Shown here piece by piece: positions 44,397-54,012 of a stretch of 64,000 nucleotides of DNA. Positions within the stretch are counted from its first letter, which is position 1. Every line of letters starts with the position of its first letter. Below the pieces are notes generated by a model, which saw only the letters and a program-made list of their open reading frames with translations, had not been told where the DNA came from and did not search any database. The stretch covers positions 1 through 64,000 of the forward strand of contig CAXRGQ010000001.1 of assembly GCA_964230215.1 (NCBI GenBank), in the 5' to 3' direction. The position numbers were made by a program, and so were the translations under genes. This DNA comes from JAUILH01 sp964230215. Lineage in GTDB: Bacteria; Bacteroidota; Bacteroidia; Flavobacteriales_D; JAUILH01.

Positions 44397-46088
44397 CTAC
44401 TTAACAAACTGCATGGTTGAGCTAGAATTATTATCTGAAACTTGAATAATATATGTCCCTTTGCTCAAATCATTTACATCTAATACAAGTTGATTATTGC
44501 CTGCTACTACTTGAGTAGATGTTTGCTCAATTAATTGACCTGTTGATGAGAAAATTGATACTATAAAATCTCCTGATTGCTCGCTATCCAAAGAAATATT
44601 TAGCACATCCACAGCTGGATTAGGGTATGCAACAATGTTGCTGATAGTAGATAAATCTTCAACTGAAGTAATGTTAGTCAATTCGATTAACGCACCGCCA
44701 GCTCCAGAAGCAACCCATAGTCCGAATGCAGATGCATTGTTGTTAGCACTTGGGTCTACAAAACCTGAAGCTAATACAGTTAAAGCTGCTCCAGTGAAAG
44801 TAGATAAGTTAGCATCATACGAAAACAATGTAGTTGCACCACTCATATCAGTTACGTTTAAATCGTAATCAGCTGGCGTTAACTCAAGGTACCCTTGTGC
44901 TTCTCCGTATGAGATATCATCAACGATTGTCCCAGCGCCTACTTGTGACTCAACAACATCCACCATTGGTGCATCCGTAGCTCCATGCCATACAATAACG
45001 TCTACATCTGCAGGATTTGCAGCCATTTCTCTAGCGTTAGCAATTACTTCTAGGCTAAATGGAGTTGCAGGAGAGTATGTACCACTTCCCACTGTTCCGC
45101 TTGCCACAACAATGTATGTTCTATTACTTTCAAGAATAAATATTTCTCTGTACAGAGCTCCAGTAGTATCCATACTTGTTGGTAATGCAATTGATACATC
45201 AAAGAATTCTCCAGCAGGTGCATTGATGAATGGTGACGCCGTTCTGAACGCGAAATCATCTAATAATGGCATTGCACCATCGTTTAACCAAACGTCAACC
45301 ATTGCTGCGTCTGTTGCTGCACAGTTATGAATTACCTGAAGTCTAGCAGGTGTAATTGCTTGAGAGCTTAATGGTAATACAGTTCCATCAGGTAGAATTG
45401 CGAGTAAACCAAATGGCTCTGTTCCCACAGCACTTGATGGATCCAAGTATCCAGTTGCCATTACGATTGCAGCACCGTCTGCTAAACTGCTTAAGTCAGC
45501 ATCAAACTCGATTACAGCCTCTCCTGTCTGAGCTTTGATCTGAACGTCATAATCTGCTGCAGCTAGGTTTACATATGCACCTACATCTTCTCCGAAACTC
45601 AAATCTGGTACTAATTCACCTGCAGGAATCTGTACTTCATGAATGTCTACCATTGGGGCGTCATATGATCCGTGGATGACGTTTAGACTTACTTCTCCTG
45701 ATCCTTGATTGGTTGCTTGTTCTTGTCCTACGTATGCTCTCAAATCAAAGGCCGTTGCACCGGTTTCTGCAAGGCCTCCGCCAGCAACTACTACATTTGT
45801 ACTATTGGTGGGTAAATTAAAGGTCTTTTTAAAGATGGCTCCTACTGTATCAACAGCGCCTGGCGCCGTAATTGACAAATCGAAATTTACCATGGCCGGT
45901 GCGTTAATATATGGTGAAGCTTCTTTGTACTGAAAGCCAGGAATTAGTATTTGATCATTAATCCATACATCTACTGTGGCCGCTGCCGGATCTGGGCAGT
46001 TGTGAATTGCCTGTACTCTCGCTGTTTGTGAAAAGGCAGTGGAAGACACGAAAAGCCCCATTGCTATAAAAGTAAGTTTTGTTCTCAT
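44397..46088 (-). CDS. Secreted DUF4397 repeat protein with T9SS sorting domain
   Basis: A 563-residue protein with a signal peptide ending at AFSQ (about residue 21). Four DUF4397-type segments alternate A-B-A-B: ARVQAIHNCPDPAAATVDVW, LNVIHGSYDAPMVDIHE, ARLQVIHNCAATDAAMVDVW and VIVWHGATDAPMVDVVE. The last 80 residues are a T9SS sorting domain (NIVAYPNPAVDVLNISLD, KGTYIIQVSD). A surface or released protein of unknown role, perhaps adhesive. It is downstream of porX on the same strand with 106 bp between, and is followed by two terminators, which suggests strong expression. Confidence 0.88.
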   Translation of the reverse strand: MRTKLTFIAMGLFVSSTAFSQTARVQAIHNCPDPAAATVDVWINDQILIPGFQYKEASPYINAPAMVNFDLSITAPGAVDTVGAIFKKTFNLPTNSTNVVVAGGGLAETGATAFDLRAYVGQEQATNQGSGEVSLNVIHGSYDAPMVDIHEVQIPAGELVPDLSFGEDVGAYVNLAAADYDVQIKAQTGEAVIEFDADLSSLADGAAIVMATGYLDPSSAVGTEPFGLLAILPDGTVLPLSSQAITPARLQVIHNCAATDAAMVDVWLNDGAMPLLDDFAFRTASPFINAPAGEFFDVSIALPTSMDTTGALYREIFILESNRTYIVVASGTVGSGTYSPATPFSLEVIANAREMAANPADVDVIVWHGATDAPMVDVVESQVGAGTIVDDISYGEAQGYLELTPADYDLNVTDMSGATTLFSYDANLSTFTGAALTVLASGFVDPSANNNASAFGLWVASGAGGALIELTNITSVEDLSTISNIVAYPNPAVDVLNISLDSEQSGDFIVSIFSSTGQLIEQTSTQVVAGNNQLVLDVNDLSKGTYIIQVSDNNSSSTMQFVK

Positions 46089-46149
46089 AGTTTTAATTGT
46101 TTTAATGTTTATTGTTAAAACAACTATGGTTCGAGAATGTTCGCTTTTT

Positions 46150-46177
46150 GTTTAACTTTTTTATTTTTTTGTTAAAC
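46150..46177. promoter_or_regulatory. Inverted repeat between porX and the DUF4397 gene
   Basis: GTTTAAC and its reverse complement GTTAAAC flank a 14-nt all A/T spacer. The repeat lies about 60 bp before the DUF4397 start codon, so it could be an operator or the weak end of the porX transcript. No protein partner can be named. Confidence 0.3.
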
Positions 46178-46194
46178 AATATATGTTTTAAGCC

Positions 46195-47745
46195 TTATTT
46201 AGGGCTCAGAATTGCCCATGGAATTATCATCTCTTCTAGTGATATTCCTCCGTGTTGGAAGGTATTATTGTAGAATTTTACAAAGTGATTGTAATTATTT
46301 GGGTATACGTAATACTGATCATTCACAGCAAACACATAGGAGGATGACACATTGGATTTAGGCAAATAAATGTCTTGCGGGTTTCTTACCTCATACACAT
46401 CCCTGTCATCGTAATTTAAGTTCTTACCCTGCTTGTAGCGCAAATTAGTGTTGGTATTTCTGTCTCCAATAATTTTCACAGGCGATTGTACTTTTATAGT
46501 TCCGTGATCTGTTGTAAGCATCACCTTACATTTCTTATCTGCAATTAACTTAAATAAGTCGTACAAGGGTGAATGCTCAAACCAAGAAATTGTAAGTGAT
46601 CGATATGCTGGATCGTCTTCTGCAAGCTCACGAATTACCTCCATGTCAGTTCTAGCATGAGACAACATGTCAACAAAATTATAGACAACCACATTCAGCT
46701 GATTATTCATCAAATTATTGAAATTATCAACCAATTTCTTTCCAGCATTTAGATTGGTAATCTTATTATATGAAGCCTTAATATCCAGTCCATTTCTCTT
46801 GAGATTAGCTTTTAAGAAGTCTTCCTCGAACATGTTTTTACCACCCTCATCTTCGTCGTTTCTCCATTTATCCGGGAACATCTTCTGAATTTCTGATGGC
46901 ATCAAACCAGCAAAGAGTGCGTTTCTGGCATATTGGGTTGCAGTTGGAAGAATACTATAGAATAAGTCGCTACTTTCCGTTCTAAAGTATTCGCCCAGAA
47001 TATTATTAACTAGTTTATACTGATCAAATCGCAAATTGTCAATTACCACAAGAAATGTAGTCTCATTCTTATCAATAATCGGAACCAGCTTTTCTTTTAG
47101 AAGATTGTGAGACATCAAAGGAATATCATCTCCATCTCCACTCACCCAATCTTGATAATTCGATTTTACGAACTTTGCAAATTGAGTGTTTGCCTCCTGT
47201 TTTTGCATAGAAAGAATCTCGTCCATACCAGAATCCTTTGAAGTGTCTAATTCAAGTTCCCAAAAAACGAGCTTTTCGTACATTTCCATCCATTCATCCG
47301 TATCCAAACGATCGGATAATCGCATCCCTATGTTTCTAAACTCTTGCTGATAACTGGCACTTGTTTTCTCACTCACCAATCGTTTAGTATCCAAGTTTTT
47401 CTTTAAAGACAATAGGATTTGATTGGGATTGACCGGTTTAATAAGATAATCAGAAATCTTTGAGCCAATTGCTTCTTCCATAATCGACTCTTCTTCGCTT
47501 TTTGTGATCATAATCACAGGAAGGCCGGGATCAATAGACTTAACCCGCTCCAATGTTTCCAGCCCCGTTAAGCCAGGCATGTTTTCATCTAAAAGAACGA
47601 TATCATAGGTGTTATTCTCTACAAGTTCAACTGCATCCCCCCCATTATTAACTGTTTCAACTTCATATTCCTTTGACTCAAGAAATAGAATATGCGGTTT
47701 AAGCAATTCAATTTCATCATCCACCCATAATATCTTTACGCTCAT
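46195..47745 (-). CDS. porX: T9SS response regulator PorX (receiver + PglZ)
   Basis: A 516-residue protein. A CheY-like receiver (residues 1-120) has acidic residues D9-D10 and phospho-acceptor D53 in LLDENMPG. A helical linker follows, and then an alkaline-phosphatase-superfamily PglZ domain (about 215-516) with VVIDNLRFDQYKLV, LPTATQYARNALFAGLMPSE and TTDHGTIK, the metal-binding residues. In P. gingivalis PorX, with PorY and the sigma factor SigP, controls T9SS genes, and its PglZ domain hydrolyses oligonucleotides. The strong match over the full length makes the assignment firm. The partner kinase PorY is not in this window. A di-heme peroxidase gene is divergent from it. Confidence 0.95.
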   Translation of the reverse strand: MSVKILWVDDEIELLKPHILFLESKEYEVETVNNGGDAVELVENNTYDIVLLDENMPGLTGLETLERVKSIDPGLPVIMITKSEEESIMEEAIGSKISDYLIKPVNPNQILLSLKKNLDTKRLVSEKTSASYQQEFRNIGMRLSDRLDTDEWMEMYEKLVFWELELDTSKDSGMDEILSMQKQEANTQFAKFVKSNYQDWVSGDGDDIPLMSHNLLKEKLVPIIDKNETTFLVVIDNLRFDQYKLVNNILGEYFRTESSDLFYSILPTATQYARNALFAGLMPSEIQKMFPDKWRNDEDEGGKNMFEEDFLKANLKRNGLDIKASYNKITNLNAGKKLVDNFNNLMNNQLNVVVYNFVDMLSHARTDMEVIRELAEDDPAYRSLTISWFEHSPLYDLFKLIADKKCKVMLTTDHGTIKVQSPVKIIGDRNTNTNLRYKQGKNLNYDDRDVYEVRNPQDIYLPKSNVSSSYVFAVNDQYYVYPNNYNHFVKFYNNTFQHGGISLEEMIIPWAILSPK

Positions 47746-47856
47746 AAATTCAGATTATCTTTCTTTAAATGTAACGGTTTAAATTGAATCATATTACGCG
47801 CATTTTAATCAATCTTAGTAAAAACAGCATTTTATATTCTTAATTTAGTAGTTCGG

Positions 47857-49203
47857 ATGAAAAATCTACATTTTATATTTGCAGTTCTTGTGATTTTCAG
47901 CTCCTGTAGAAGGGACAATCCGACATTGATTACACCTGTTGATGAGCGTTTGCACACTCAATTATCACTAGCATCAAATGGCATAGGTGCAGACTATTAT
48001 ATTCTTCCCAACGAAACGGACTTTGCAAGAATTCCAAGTGACCCAAATAACCCCATTACAAAGGCAAAAATAGAATTAGGTATGTTTCTTTTTCATGAAA
48101 CGGGGTTGGGGGAAGATGCCTTCTTTAGTGCATTCAAAAACACCTACAGTTGCGCAAGTTGTCATGTTGCGAAAGCCGGATTTTATTCGGGTAATAGACA
48201 AGGAGTCGCAGAAGGAGGTATGAATACGGGCTATGCTGGTGAAACTAGAATTATAGATCCAAGTTATCCAATAATTGATAGCGTGGATGCCTTACTTGTG
48301 AAATCTCCATCTATTCTTAACTCAGCTTATCATAAAGTAGTTTTATGGAACGGCGCATTTGGTTCGACTGGAGTTAACACTGGTACACAAAGTGTGTGGA
48401 ACATAAGTGACACTATTGCTTGGAATTTTTTAGGGTTTGAAGGTTTGGAGACGCAAGCCATTGCTGGATTGGCTGTGCATAGAATGGCTAGTGACAGTGC
48501 AACATTTGCAAACTTAGGTTACCTACCCTATTTTGATGCTGCATTCCCCAATGTCCCCCCCAGTGATAGGTATACCAGAGTAAATGCTGCGCTGGCCATT
48601 GCAGCGTATGAAAGAAGTGTTTTAGCAACAAAATCTCCCTTCCAAAGGTGGTTAAATGGCGAGTCAACCGCTATGAGTAATAACGAAAAAGAAGGTGCCA
48701 TACTCTTCTTCGGCAAAGGTAAATGTTACGAGTGTCATAATGGTCCGTCGCTGGCAGCTGATGAGTTTTATGGATTGGGTATGGGAGATTTGTATGGAAA
48801 CGGCGTGTTTGTAGAAGATTTGGTAGATCTCTCAGCCGCGAGTGTTGGAAGAGGAGGATTCACTCAAAATCCACATGAAATACACCGATTTAAAGTACCC
48901 CAGTTATATAATTTAAGAGACAATCCATTTTATGGACATGGGGGCACATTTACAACTATCCGGGATGTAATCGCATATAAAAATCGTGCAGAAAGCGAAA
49001 ATCAACAAGTAGCGCCTCACCATCTTAGCGAAAAGTTTGTTCCATTAAATCTAAGCAATGAGGAAATAGATTTGATTGCTCTGTTCTTAAAGAATGCATT
49101 GTACGACCCTGACCTGATGCGTTATTTCCCAACATCATTGCCATCAGGAAACTGTTTTCCAAATGCTGATGCACAATCTCAAATTGACCTTGGCTGCAAT
49201 TAA
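47857..49203 (+). CDS. Di-heme cytochrome c peroxidase family lipoprotein
   Basis: A 448-residue lipoprotein (FSSC, Cys17) with two heme c sites, CASCH (residues 99-103) and CYECH (290-294), characteristic of the CcpA/MauG superfamily. Family members reduce hydrogen peroxide or carry out MauG-like oxidations in the periplasm. It is longer than classical CcpA, with extra sequence between the heme domains (about residues 115-200). It is transcribed divergently from porX over a 111-bp gap and ends convergently with the ABC-F gene (4-bp overlap). Confidence 0.88.
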   Translation: MKNLHFIFAVLVIFSSCRRDNPTLITPVDERLHTQLSLASNGIGADYYILPNETDFARIPSDPNNPITKAKIELGMFLFHETGLGEDAFFSAFKNTYSCASCHVAKAGFYSGNRQGVAEGGMNTGYAGETRIIDPSYPIIDSVDALLVKSPSILNSAYHKVVLWNGAFGSTGVNTGTQSVWNISDTIAWNFLGFEGLETQAIAGLAVHRMASDSATFANLGYLPYFDAAFPNVPPSDRYTRVNAALAIAAYERSVLATKSPFQRWLNGESTAMSNNEKEGAILFFGKGKCYECHNGPSLAADEFYGLGMGDLYGNGVFVEDLVDLSAASVGRGGFTQNPHEIHRFKVPQLYNLRDNPFYGHGGTFTTIRDVIAYKNRAESENQQVAPHHLSEKFVPLNLSNEEIDLIALFLKNALYDPDLMRYFPTSLPSGNCFPNADAQSQIDLGCN

Positions 49204-51071
49204 TTAGCTTCTAAGGCCTGAAGCTGCTCGGAAGACTCTTCCCATTCCTCCATCAACTTTTCAAGCTGTATTTCCTTTTCGTAATACGCTTGATACGATT
49301 CATTATCTGAAGCAATCTTCTCTTTTAAATCTTCCATTTCCTTCTCCAACTGAGAAATATCTCGTTCCAGCTTTGACACCTTGTTCTTCAACTTTTTCTG
49401 CTCCTTATAGGACAAAGTATCATCTACTTCTTGAGACTTAGAGTCATTGGAGCTGGATTTTTTTTGTTTAATAGAATCGACACTATGAGATTCGAGATAT
49501 TCTGTGATTCCGTAGTGGTAATGTTTGATCTCATGATCTTGAATATGGATTAGATGGTCCGTTAAGGTTGAAACAAACTCTCTATCATGGGATACAACCA
49601 ATACTGTTCCTTCAAACTCTCTTAGTGCTTCACACAGCAATTCCTTAGATCGAATGTCTAGGTGGTTTGTGGGCTCATCAAGTATTAAGAAGTTATATGG
49701 CTCTAGCATTAATTTACATAAGGCAAGCCTAGTTCGCTCTCCCCCAGATAAAACAGAGACTTTCTTTTCAATATCTTCTCCCCCGAATAAAAATGAACCT
49801 AAGATTCCGCGCACTTGTTTTCTGACGTCACCCACGGCTACTTCATCGATAGTCTCGAAGACTGTCTTTTTTGGATCCAAGGCATCTTGTGAATCCTGAG
49901 CAAAATATCCTAAGTTCACATTGTGTCCTAGCTCTATTTCTCCTTTAAAATCAATCTCATCATTCACCATTTTGATTAAGGTAGACTTACCCGAACCATT
50001 TTCCCCCACGAGTGCAATTTTTTGACCTCTTTCTATCTCCAGAGAACTTTTTGTGATGATTTTCTTATCGCCATAAGACTTGGACACATCTTTACAATTA
50101 AGGACCACCTTACCAGAACGTTCAGGTTGAGGAAAGCGCAATTTAATTTTACCATTGTCTTGTTCCTCGAGCTCAACCTTATCCATTTTATCCAATTTTC
50201 GGATAAGTGTTTGAGCAAATTTTGCTTTATTCTTTTTGGCGCGGAATTTATTGATGAGTTCTTCCGTCTTTTCTATTTCTTTCTGCTGATTTTTAAACTC
50301 TCTTGCGTTCTGCTCAAGGTCTTCTTCTTTTCTAATTAGGTATTGCGAGTAATTACATTTGTATTCAGAGAGCTTGCCTCCCATAATATCGACAATCTTA
50401 TCGACACAAGCATCCAAGAAAACCCTATCGTGAGAAATTAATATCAGAGAGCCCGTGTAGGACTTAATATAGTTTTCAAGCCATTGAATAGAGTGAATAT
50501 CAAGATGGTTGGTCGGCTCATCTAAAAGGAGCACATCCGGATTATCAATAAGTAATTTAGCTAATACTGCTCTCATTTGCCATCCTCCGCTGAAAGTCTG
50601 CAATGGATTATTTAGCTCATTTAATTTAAAACCCAAGCCCATGAGCACTCTATCTGCCTCTTCCGCCACCTTAGCTGCATTATTCATATCCAATTGAATA
50701 TGTAAGTCAGATAATTCGTCATACAGAGCTGGATTTGGATCTGCGTCATTTGCAAGAATGTCTCCTATCTCTTCTATTCTTGCTTCAATTGACTTGATAT
50801 CTGATTTGCCCCCAATTACATAGTCTCTAACAGAAGTATTTGATTCTTCATGAATATCTTGTTCAAGATATCCCAATTTAAGCCCATTTGAGTAGGCCAT
50901 CTGACCTTCATTCGGTGATAGTTTACCGCTAATAAGTTTTAACAAGGTTGATTTTCCCGCCCCATTTTTCCCGACCAATCCTATTTTATCACCTGGATTA
51001 ATTTGATATGAGACATGGTCAAATAAGCATCTCTGACCAAAGTATAAGCTAATGTTGTTAAGGCTAATCAC
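49200..51071 (-). CDS. ABC-F family ATPase (second copy)
   Basis: A 623-residue duplicated-cassette ATPase. Cassette one has GKNGAGKST, FSGGWQMRAVLAKLL and DVLLLDEPTNHLD. Cassette two has GENGSGKST, LSGGERTRLALCKLM and NFLILDEPTNHLD. A linker with charged helices lies between them and a Lys/Glu coiled coil ends the protein. The FSGGWQMR signature is shared with YheS-type ABC-F proteins, and differs from the copy at 1071-2942. Ribosome-associated function is likely; specific role unknown. It follows the gld operon terminator. Confidence 0.9.
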   Translation of the reverse strand: MISLNNISLYFGQRCLFDHVSYQINPGDKIGLVGKNGAGKSTLLKLISGKLSPNEGQMAYSNGLKLGYLEQDIHEESNTSVRDYVIGGKSDIKSIEARIEEIGDILANDADPNPALYDELSDLHIQLDMNNAAKVAEEADRVLMGLGFKLNELNNPLQTFSGGWQMRAVLAKLLIDNPDVLLLDEPTNHLDIHSIQWLENYIKSYTGSLILISHDRVFLDACVDKIVDIMGGKLSEYKCNYSQYLIRKEEDLEQNAREFKNQQKEIEKTEELINKFRAKKNKAKFAQTLIRKLDKMDKVELEEQDNGKIKLRFPQPERSGKVVLNCKDVSKSYGDKKIITKSSLEIERGQKIALVGENGSGKSTLIKMVNDEIDFKGEIELGHNVNLGYFAQDSQDALDPKKTVFETIDEVAVGDVRKQVRGILGSFLFGGEDIEKKVSVLSGGERTRLALCKLMLEPYNFLILDEPTNHLDIRSKELLCEALREFEGTVLVVSHDREFVSTLTDHLIHIQDHEIKHYHYGITEYLESHSVDSIKQKKSSSNDSKSQEVDDTLSYKEQKKLKNKVSKLERDISQLEKEMEDLKEKIASDNESYQAYYEKEIQLEKLMEEWEESSEQLQALEAN

Positions 51072-51085
51072 TGTATATCATAAAA

Positions 51086-51116
51086 AAACCCTGACTTTTA
51101 TATGAAGTCAGGGTTT
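51086..51116 (-). terminator. Terminator of the gld operon
   Basis: A perfect 12-bp stem AAACCCTGACTT / AAGTCAGGGTTT with a 7-nt loop, followed on the minus strand by seven T's. It lies about 20 bp after the gldN stop. Confidence 0.85.
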
Positions 51117-51135
51117 ACGTTATCTTAAAATTTAT

Positions 51136-52113
51136 CTAGAAGTGCCACACGTCATGTTCGAATGTGAATATGTCCTTCTTAATTTCTTCTGATTTCAATA
51201 GAGCATCTACGCCCACCTTGTGGTCATTAATTTCTCTATCGTAAACGTTTGTTTCTTTATCAATAAAAGAAGCAAACTTTCTTTTCCAGAATAAATCGTC
51301 AAAAGACATTCTTCTAGCATCATTCTTCTCATTATAAGTAAAATAGTTTTGAAGGAGATATCTAGCTTCAGGGAAGTACACCCAGAATAACTCTTGGAAT
51401 CCTTCATCTCCCTTGCTCATTGGTGCTAAGCCTATGATTCTAACATCAAGAACCGAACGCTGCTTATCAAAGAACCAATCTTCTTTAATGTGGTAAGCTG
51501 TTATATCCTGCGCATCAATATTTTTACAATCGTATGCCTGATATGTCAATGGGTTACCAAAACCATCTACATCTTTTGGATCATAGATTGGCAAACCAGT
51601 ATTTGGATCCGTCCCGATTGCCGGAGGGAATGAATCATAAGGCGTACATATTGATGTCATGCGCTGCATTCCTTCCTTATAATCCTTAGGAGTACCTCCT
51701 AAGTTTGGTGGAAGCACTGGGTATCTAAATTGATCACCGTCGTCAGCAAATCCTAAGATTTTTCTTTCATTATCGAAAGGCAAATACCCAATAATTGCTT
51801 TAGACTTCAAACCTGATTTTAAGATATCCCAAAGGCACCATCTATCATTCATTGGTTCAAGAGGGTAGTAAAGAGGGAAATTAATTTTCTCTCTCAAATC
51901 AATTACTCTCCACACACGTTTACTCCAAACGTAATCTGCTTCACGCAAGAAAGCGTAAGGAATTACCTTTTTTGTAGGTATATGCTGTTGCATAACCACC
52001 CCATCAATTACACCTGCTGGTGCACCTGGCGGAACGTTTATAGGTCCATTTTGTGCTACTCCGACAGTAGCAATCATCATGGAAATAACCAACCCTAATT
52101 TACCAATATTCAT
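51136..52113 (-). CDS. gldN: Type IX secretion/gliding protein GldN (PorN)
   Basis: A 325-residue periplasmic protein with a signal peptide ending at GVAQ (about residue 21). It matches GldN over its length: READYVWSKRVWRVIDLREKINFPLYYP (as a span), WCLWDILKSG, HIKEDWFFDKQRSVLDVRIIGLAP (as a span) and DDLFWKRKFASFI. With GldK it forms the ring of about 32-33 subunits under the outer membrane that gates T9SS export. Last gene of the operon, 21 bp after gldM and before a strong terminator. Confidence 0.96.
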   Translation of the reverse strand: MNIGKLGLVISMMIATVGVAQNGPINVPPGAPAGVIDGVVMQQHIPTKKVIPYAFLREADYVWSKRVWRVIDLREKINFPLYYPLEPMNDRWCLWDILKSGLKSKAIIGYLPFDNERKILGFADDGDQFRYPVLPPNLGGTPKDYKEGMQRMTSICTPYDSFPPAIGTDPNTGLPIYDPKDVDGFGNPLTYQAYDCKNIDAQDITAYHIKEDWFFDKQRSVLDVRIIGLAPMSKGDEGFQELFWVYFPEARYLLQNYFTYNEKNDARRMSFDDLFWKRKFASFIDKETNVYDREINDHKVGVDALLKSEEIKKDIFTFEHDVWHF

Positions 52114-52134
52114 AACTATTTATTCTTTATACAA

Positions 52135-53958
52135 TTATAGTACCGTATATGCAATCGTATTACCTTGAACTGGGATACCACCTTGATTAATCTTTGGTTT
52201 AATTGATATCACAGCACCTGAAGGTAACTGACGAATAAGTCCGGCAGCAGATGGTGGCATTGCAGCACCACTGAATGGATAGTCTTTAAACACACCATTC
52301 TTACCTACTCTAACAACTCCGCCTGTAACAGTACATGCCATTTGTAATGGACTTCCTTCTAGCTTAGCAAACAACTGTCCAACAGCAGCTTGGTTTCTAG
52401 CAATTTTATCCCCACTTGCACCAAGGATGTAAACCGTTGGTTTCGGCATTGGAAGAATGTTGAAATCCTGAGTACCAATGGTTACACTCTTACCTTTATC
52501 ATCTTTTCCGGTAACAGTAACGGTAGCTCTTGATCCACCGCCAACTTTCGCAACATACACATCTCCTTGCTTAGCCCATGATGAACATCCGCTACAAGTA
52601 GCATTTACATCAGAGTAACCAGAACCTGAGGCAACAATTTTGTTTGCATAACCTCTATACATTACGTTCATTTCAGCGTTACCAATTGCACTAGTAGGAG
52701 CACCTACCTTATATCTGAATGGTGTGAAATCGATCCATTTAGTCTGCCCATTTTCTTCAACAGTAATCTGTCCAGTTACTATGTGTTCTCCAACAGATCC
52801 GCCAATCTCCTTACCTAAGGCAATCTTAGATATATCCGATTCAATTTTCTTATCAGGACTCTCTAAGGTATCATCTACCCAATAACGAATCTTCGGTAAC
52901 TTCTTAGAATCGTAAGCGGCAATCATTACCTCAAGAGTTAATGAATCACCCGAGTTCACGTAAGATGTACTCGCGAAACTTTTCGGTTCGATTGTATCAA
53001 ACACGAAAGGTGGTACATCATTTTGTCCTTCTAAGAAACCAAGAACGATATTCTCAGCTTGAAGCATCTGCCCTTTCAATGAAGTAAACAATGCAGCTGC
53101 TGCTACCATTGGTGAGTGATCGAATGCACCTTGTACCCATGGCACTTGTTCACCGTGGTTATCAACCTCTTCCGGGAATGTTAAACTCTGGTACAAACCA
53201 AGAATCGCATCCTTTCTATTGTTATATAACTTCTCACCTTCAGAAGATTTCCCTTGATATTCAGGGAATGCATCAATTACAGTTTGAAGGTAGGTTGTAT
53301 CCTCATTATTCGCTTTCTTAACTTCAGGAAGTTCGAATCCGAATAATTTACTCGAATCTTTCTCAGTTCCTCCCATTGCCACTACAAGTACTAGAGAATC
53401 TCTAAACTCATACATAGTTTTAAGAAGATCTTCGCCTCTACCTTCATCAACAAACATTCTTGTTGGTGTATCATAATCATCTTTCTTGCCATAAGGCTTT
53501 TCGTGATCATTTAACTCAACAATATACTTGTATCCTCTTTCGCCTTCTTCAACCCATCCTTGAGATGCATCTCCAGCTTTAAGAAGTTCATCAGCCATGT
53601 CCATCACAACATTCACTTTGCGAATTGACATAGCATGCGTTTTATCATATTGTTCTAATAGAAAGCCCAACTTAGCTACCTTCTCGATACCCTTATCTTT
53701 AGCCTCTTTAATGATGCCTTCGATATCCGTAGCGTCCATATTAGCTTCACTCGCAGCCTGCATAATAGATGCATTAAGTCCGCTTCTGATACCAATATTG
53801 TTTCGTTCGGTAGATTGGTTCTGTCTTTCCATTTTGTTATTAAGTGTCACGAAAGCATTAATTACTTCCTTGGACACGTTAATCGCTAATAGTGCCATAA
53901 GTACCAGGTACATAAGGCCTATCATTTTTTGTCTCGGGGTTTCTTTACCTCCTCCCAT
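52135..53958 (-). CDS. gldM: Type IX secretion/gliding motor protein GldM (PorM)
   Basis: A 607-residue inner-membrane-anchored protein. The N terminus MGGGKETPRQKMIGLMYLVLMALLA has the conserved helix (about residues 12-28), followed by four periplasmic domains. Landmarks include NVSKEVINAFVTLN, FEFRD-like stretches and NAEMNVMYRGYANKIVASGSG (as a span). GldM dimers rotate with GldL and transmit energy to the periplasmic ring of GldK/GldN. Longer than the roughly 515-residue Flavobacterium protein, with the extra length in the mid-periplasmic region. 54 bp after gldL. Confidence 0.96.
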   Translation of the reverse strand: MGGGKETPRQKMIGLMYLVLMALLAINVSKEVINAFVTLNNKMERQNQSTERNNIGIRSGLNASIMQAASEANMDATDIEGIIKEAKDKGIEKVAKLGFLLEQYDKTHAMSIRKVNVVMDMADELLKAGDASQGWVEEGERGYKYIVELNDHEKPYGKKDDYDTPTRMFVDEGRGEDLLKTMYEFRDSLVLVVAMGGTEKDSSKLFGFELPEVKKANNEDTTYLQTVIDAFPEYQGKSSEGEKLYNNRKDAILGLYQSLTFPEEVDNHGEQVPWVQGAFDHSPMVAAAALFTSLKGQMLQAENIVLGFLEGQNDVPPFVFDTIEPKSFASTSYVNSGDSLTLEVMIAAYDSKKLPKIRYWVDDTLESPDKKIESDISKIALGKEIGGSVGEHIVTGQITVEENGQTKWIDFTPFRYKVGAPTSAIGNAEMNVMYRGYANKIVASGSGYSDVNATCSGCSSWAKQGDVYVAKVGGGSRATVTVTGKDDKGKSVTIGTQDFNILPMPKPTVYILGASGDKIARNQAAVGQLFAKLEGSPLQMACTVTGGVVRVGKNGVFKDYPFSGAAMPPSAAGLIRQLPSGAVISIKPKINQGGIPVQGNTIAYTVL

Positions 53959-54012
53959 TTCTCTTCAATTTTAATGGTTAAACATTCGTTGATTGACTAC
54001 CAAAAGAGTTTA

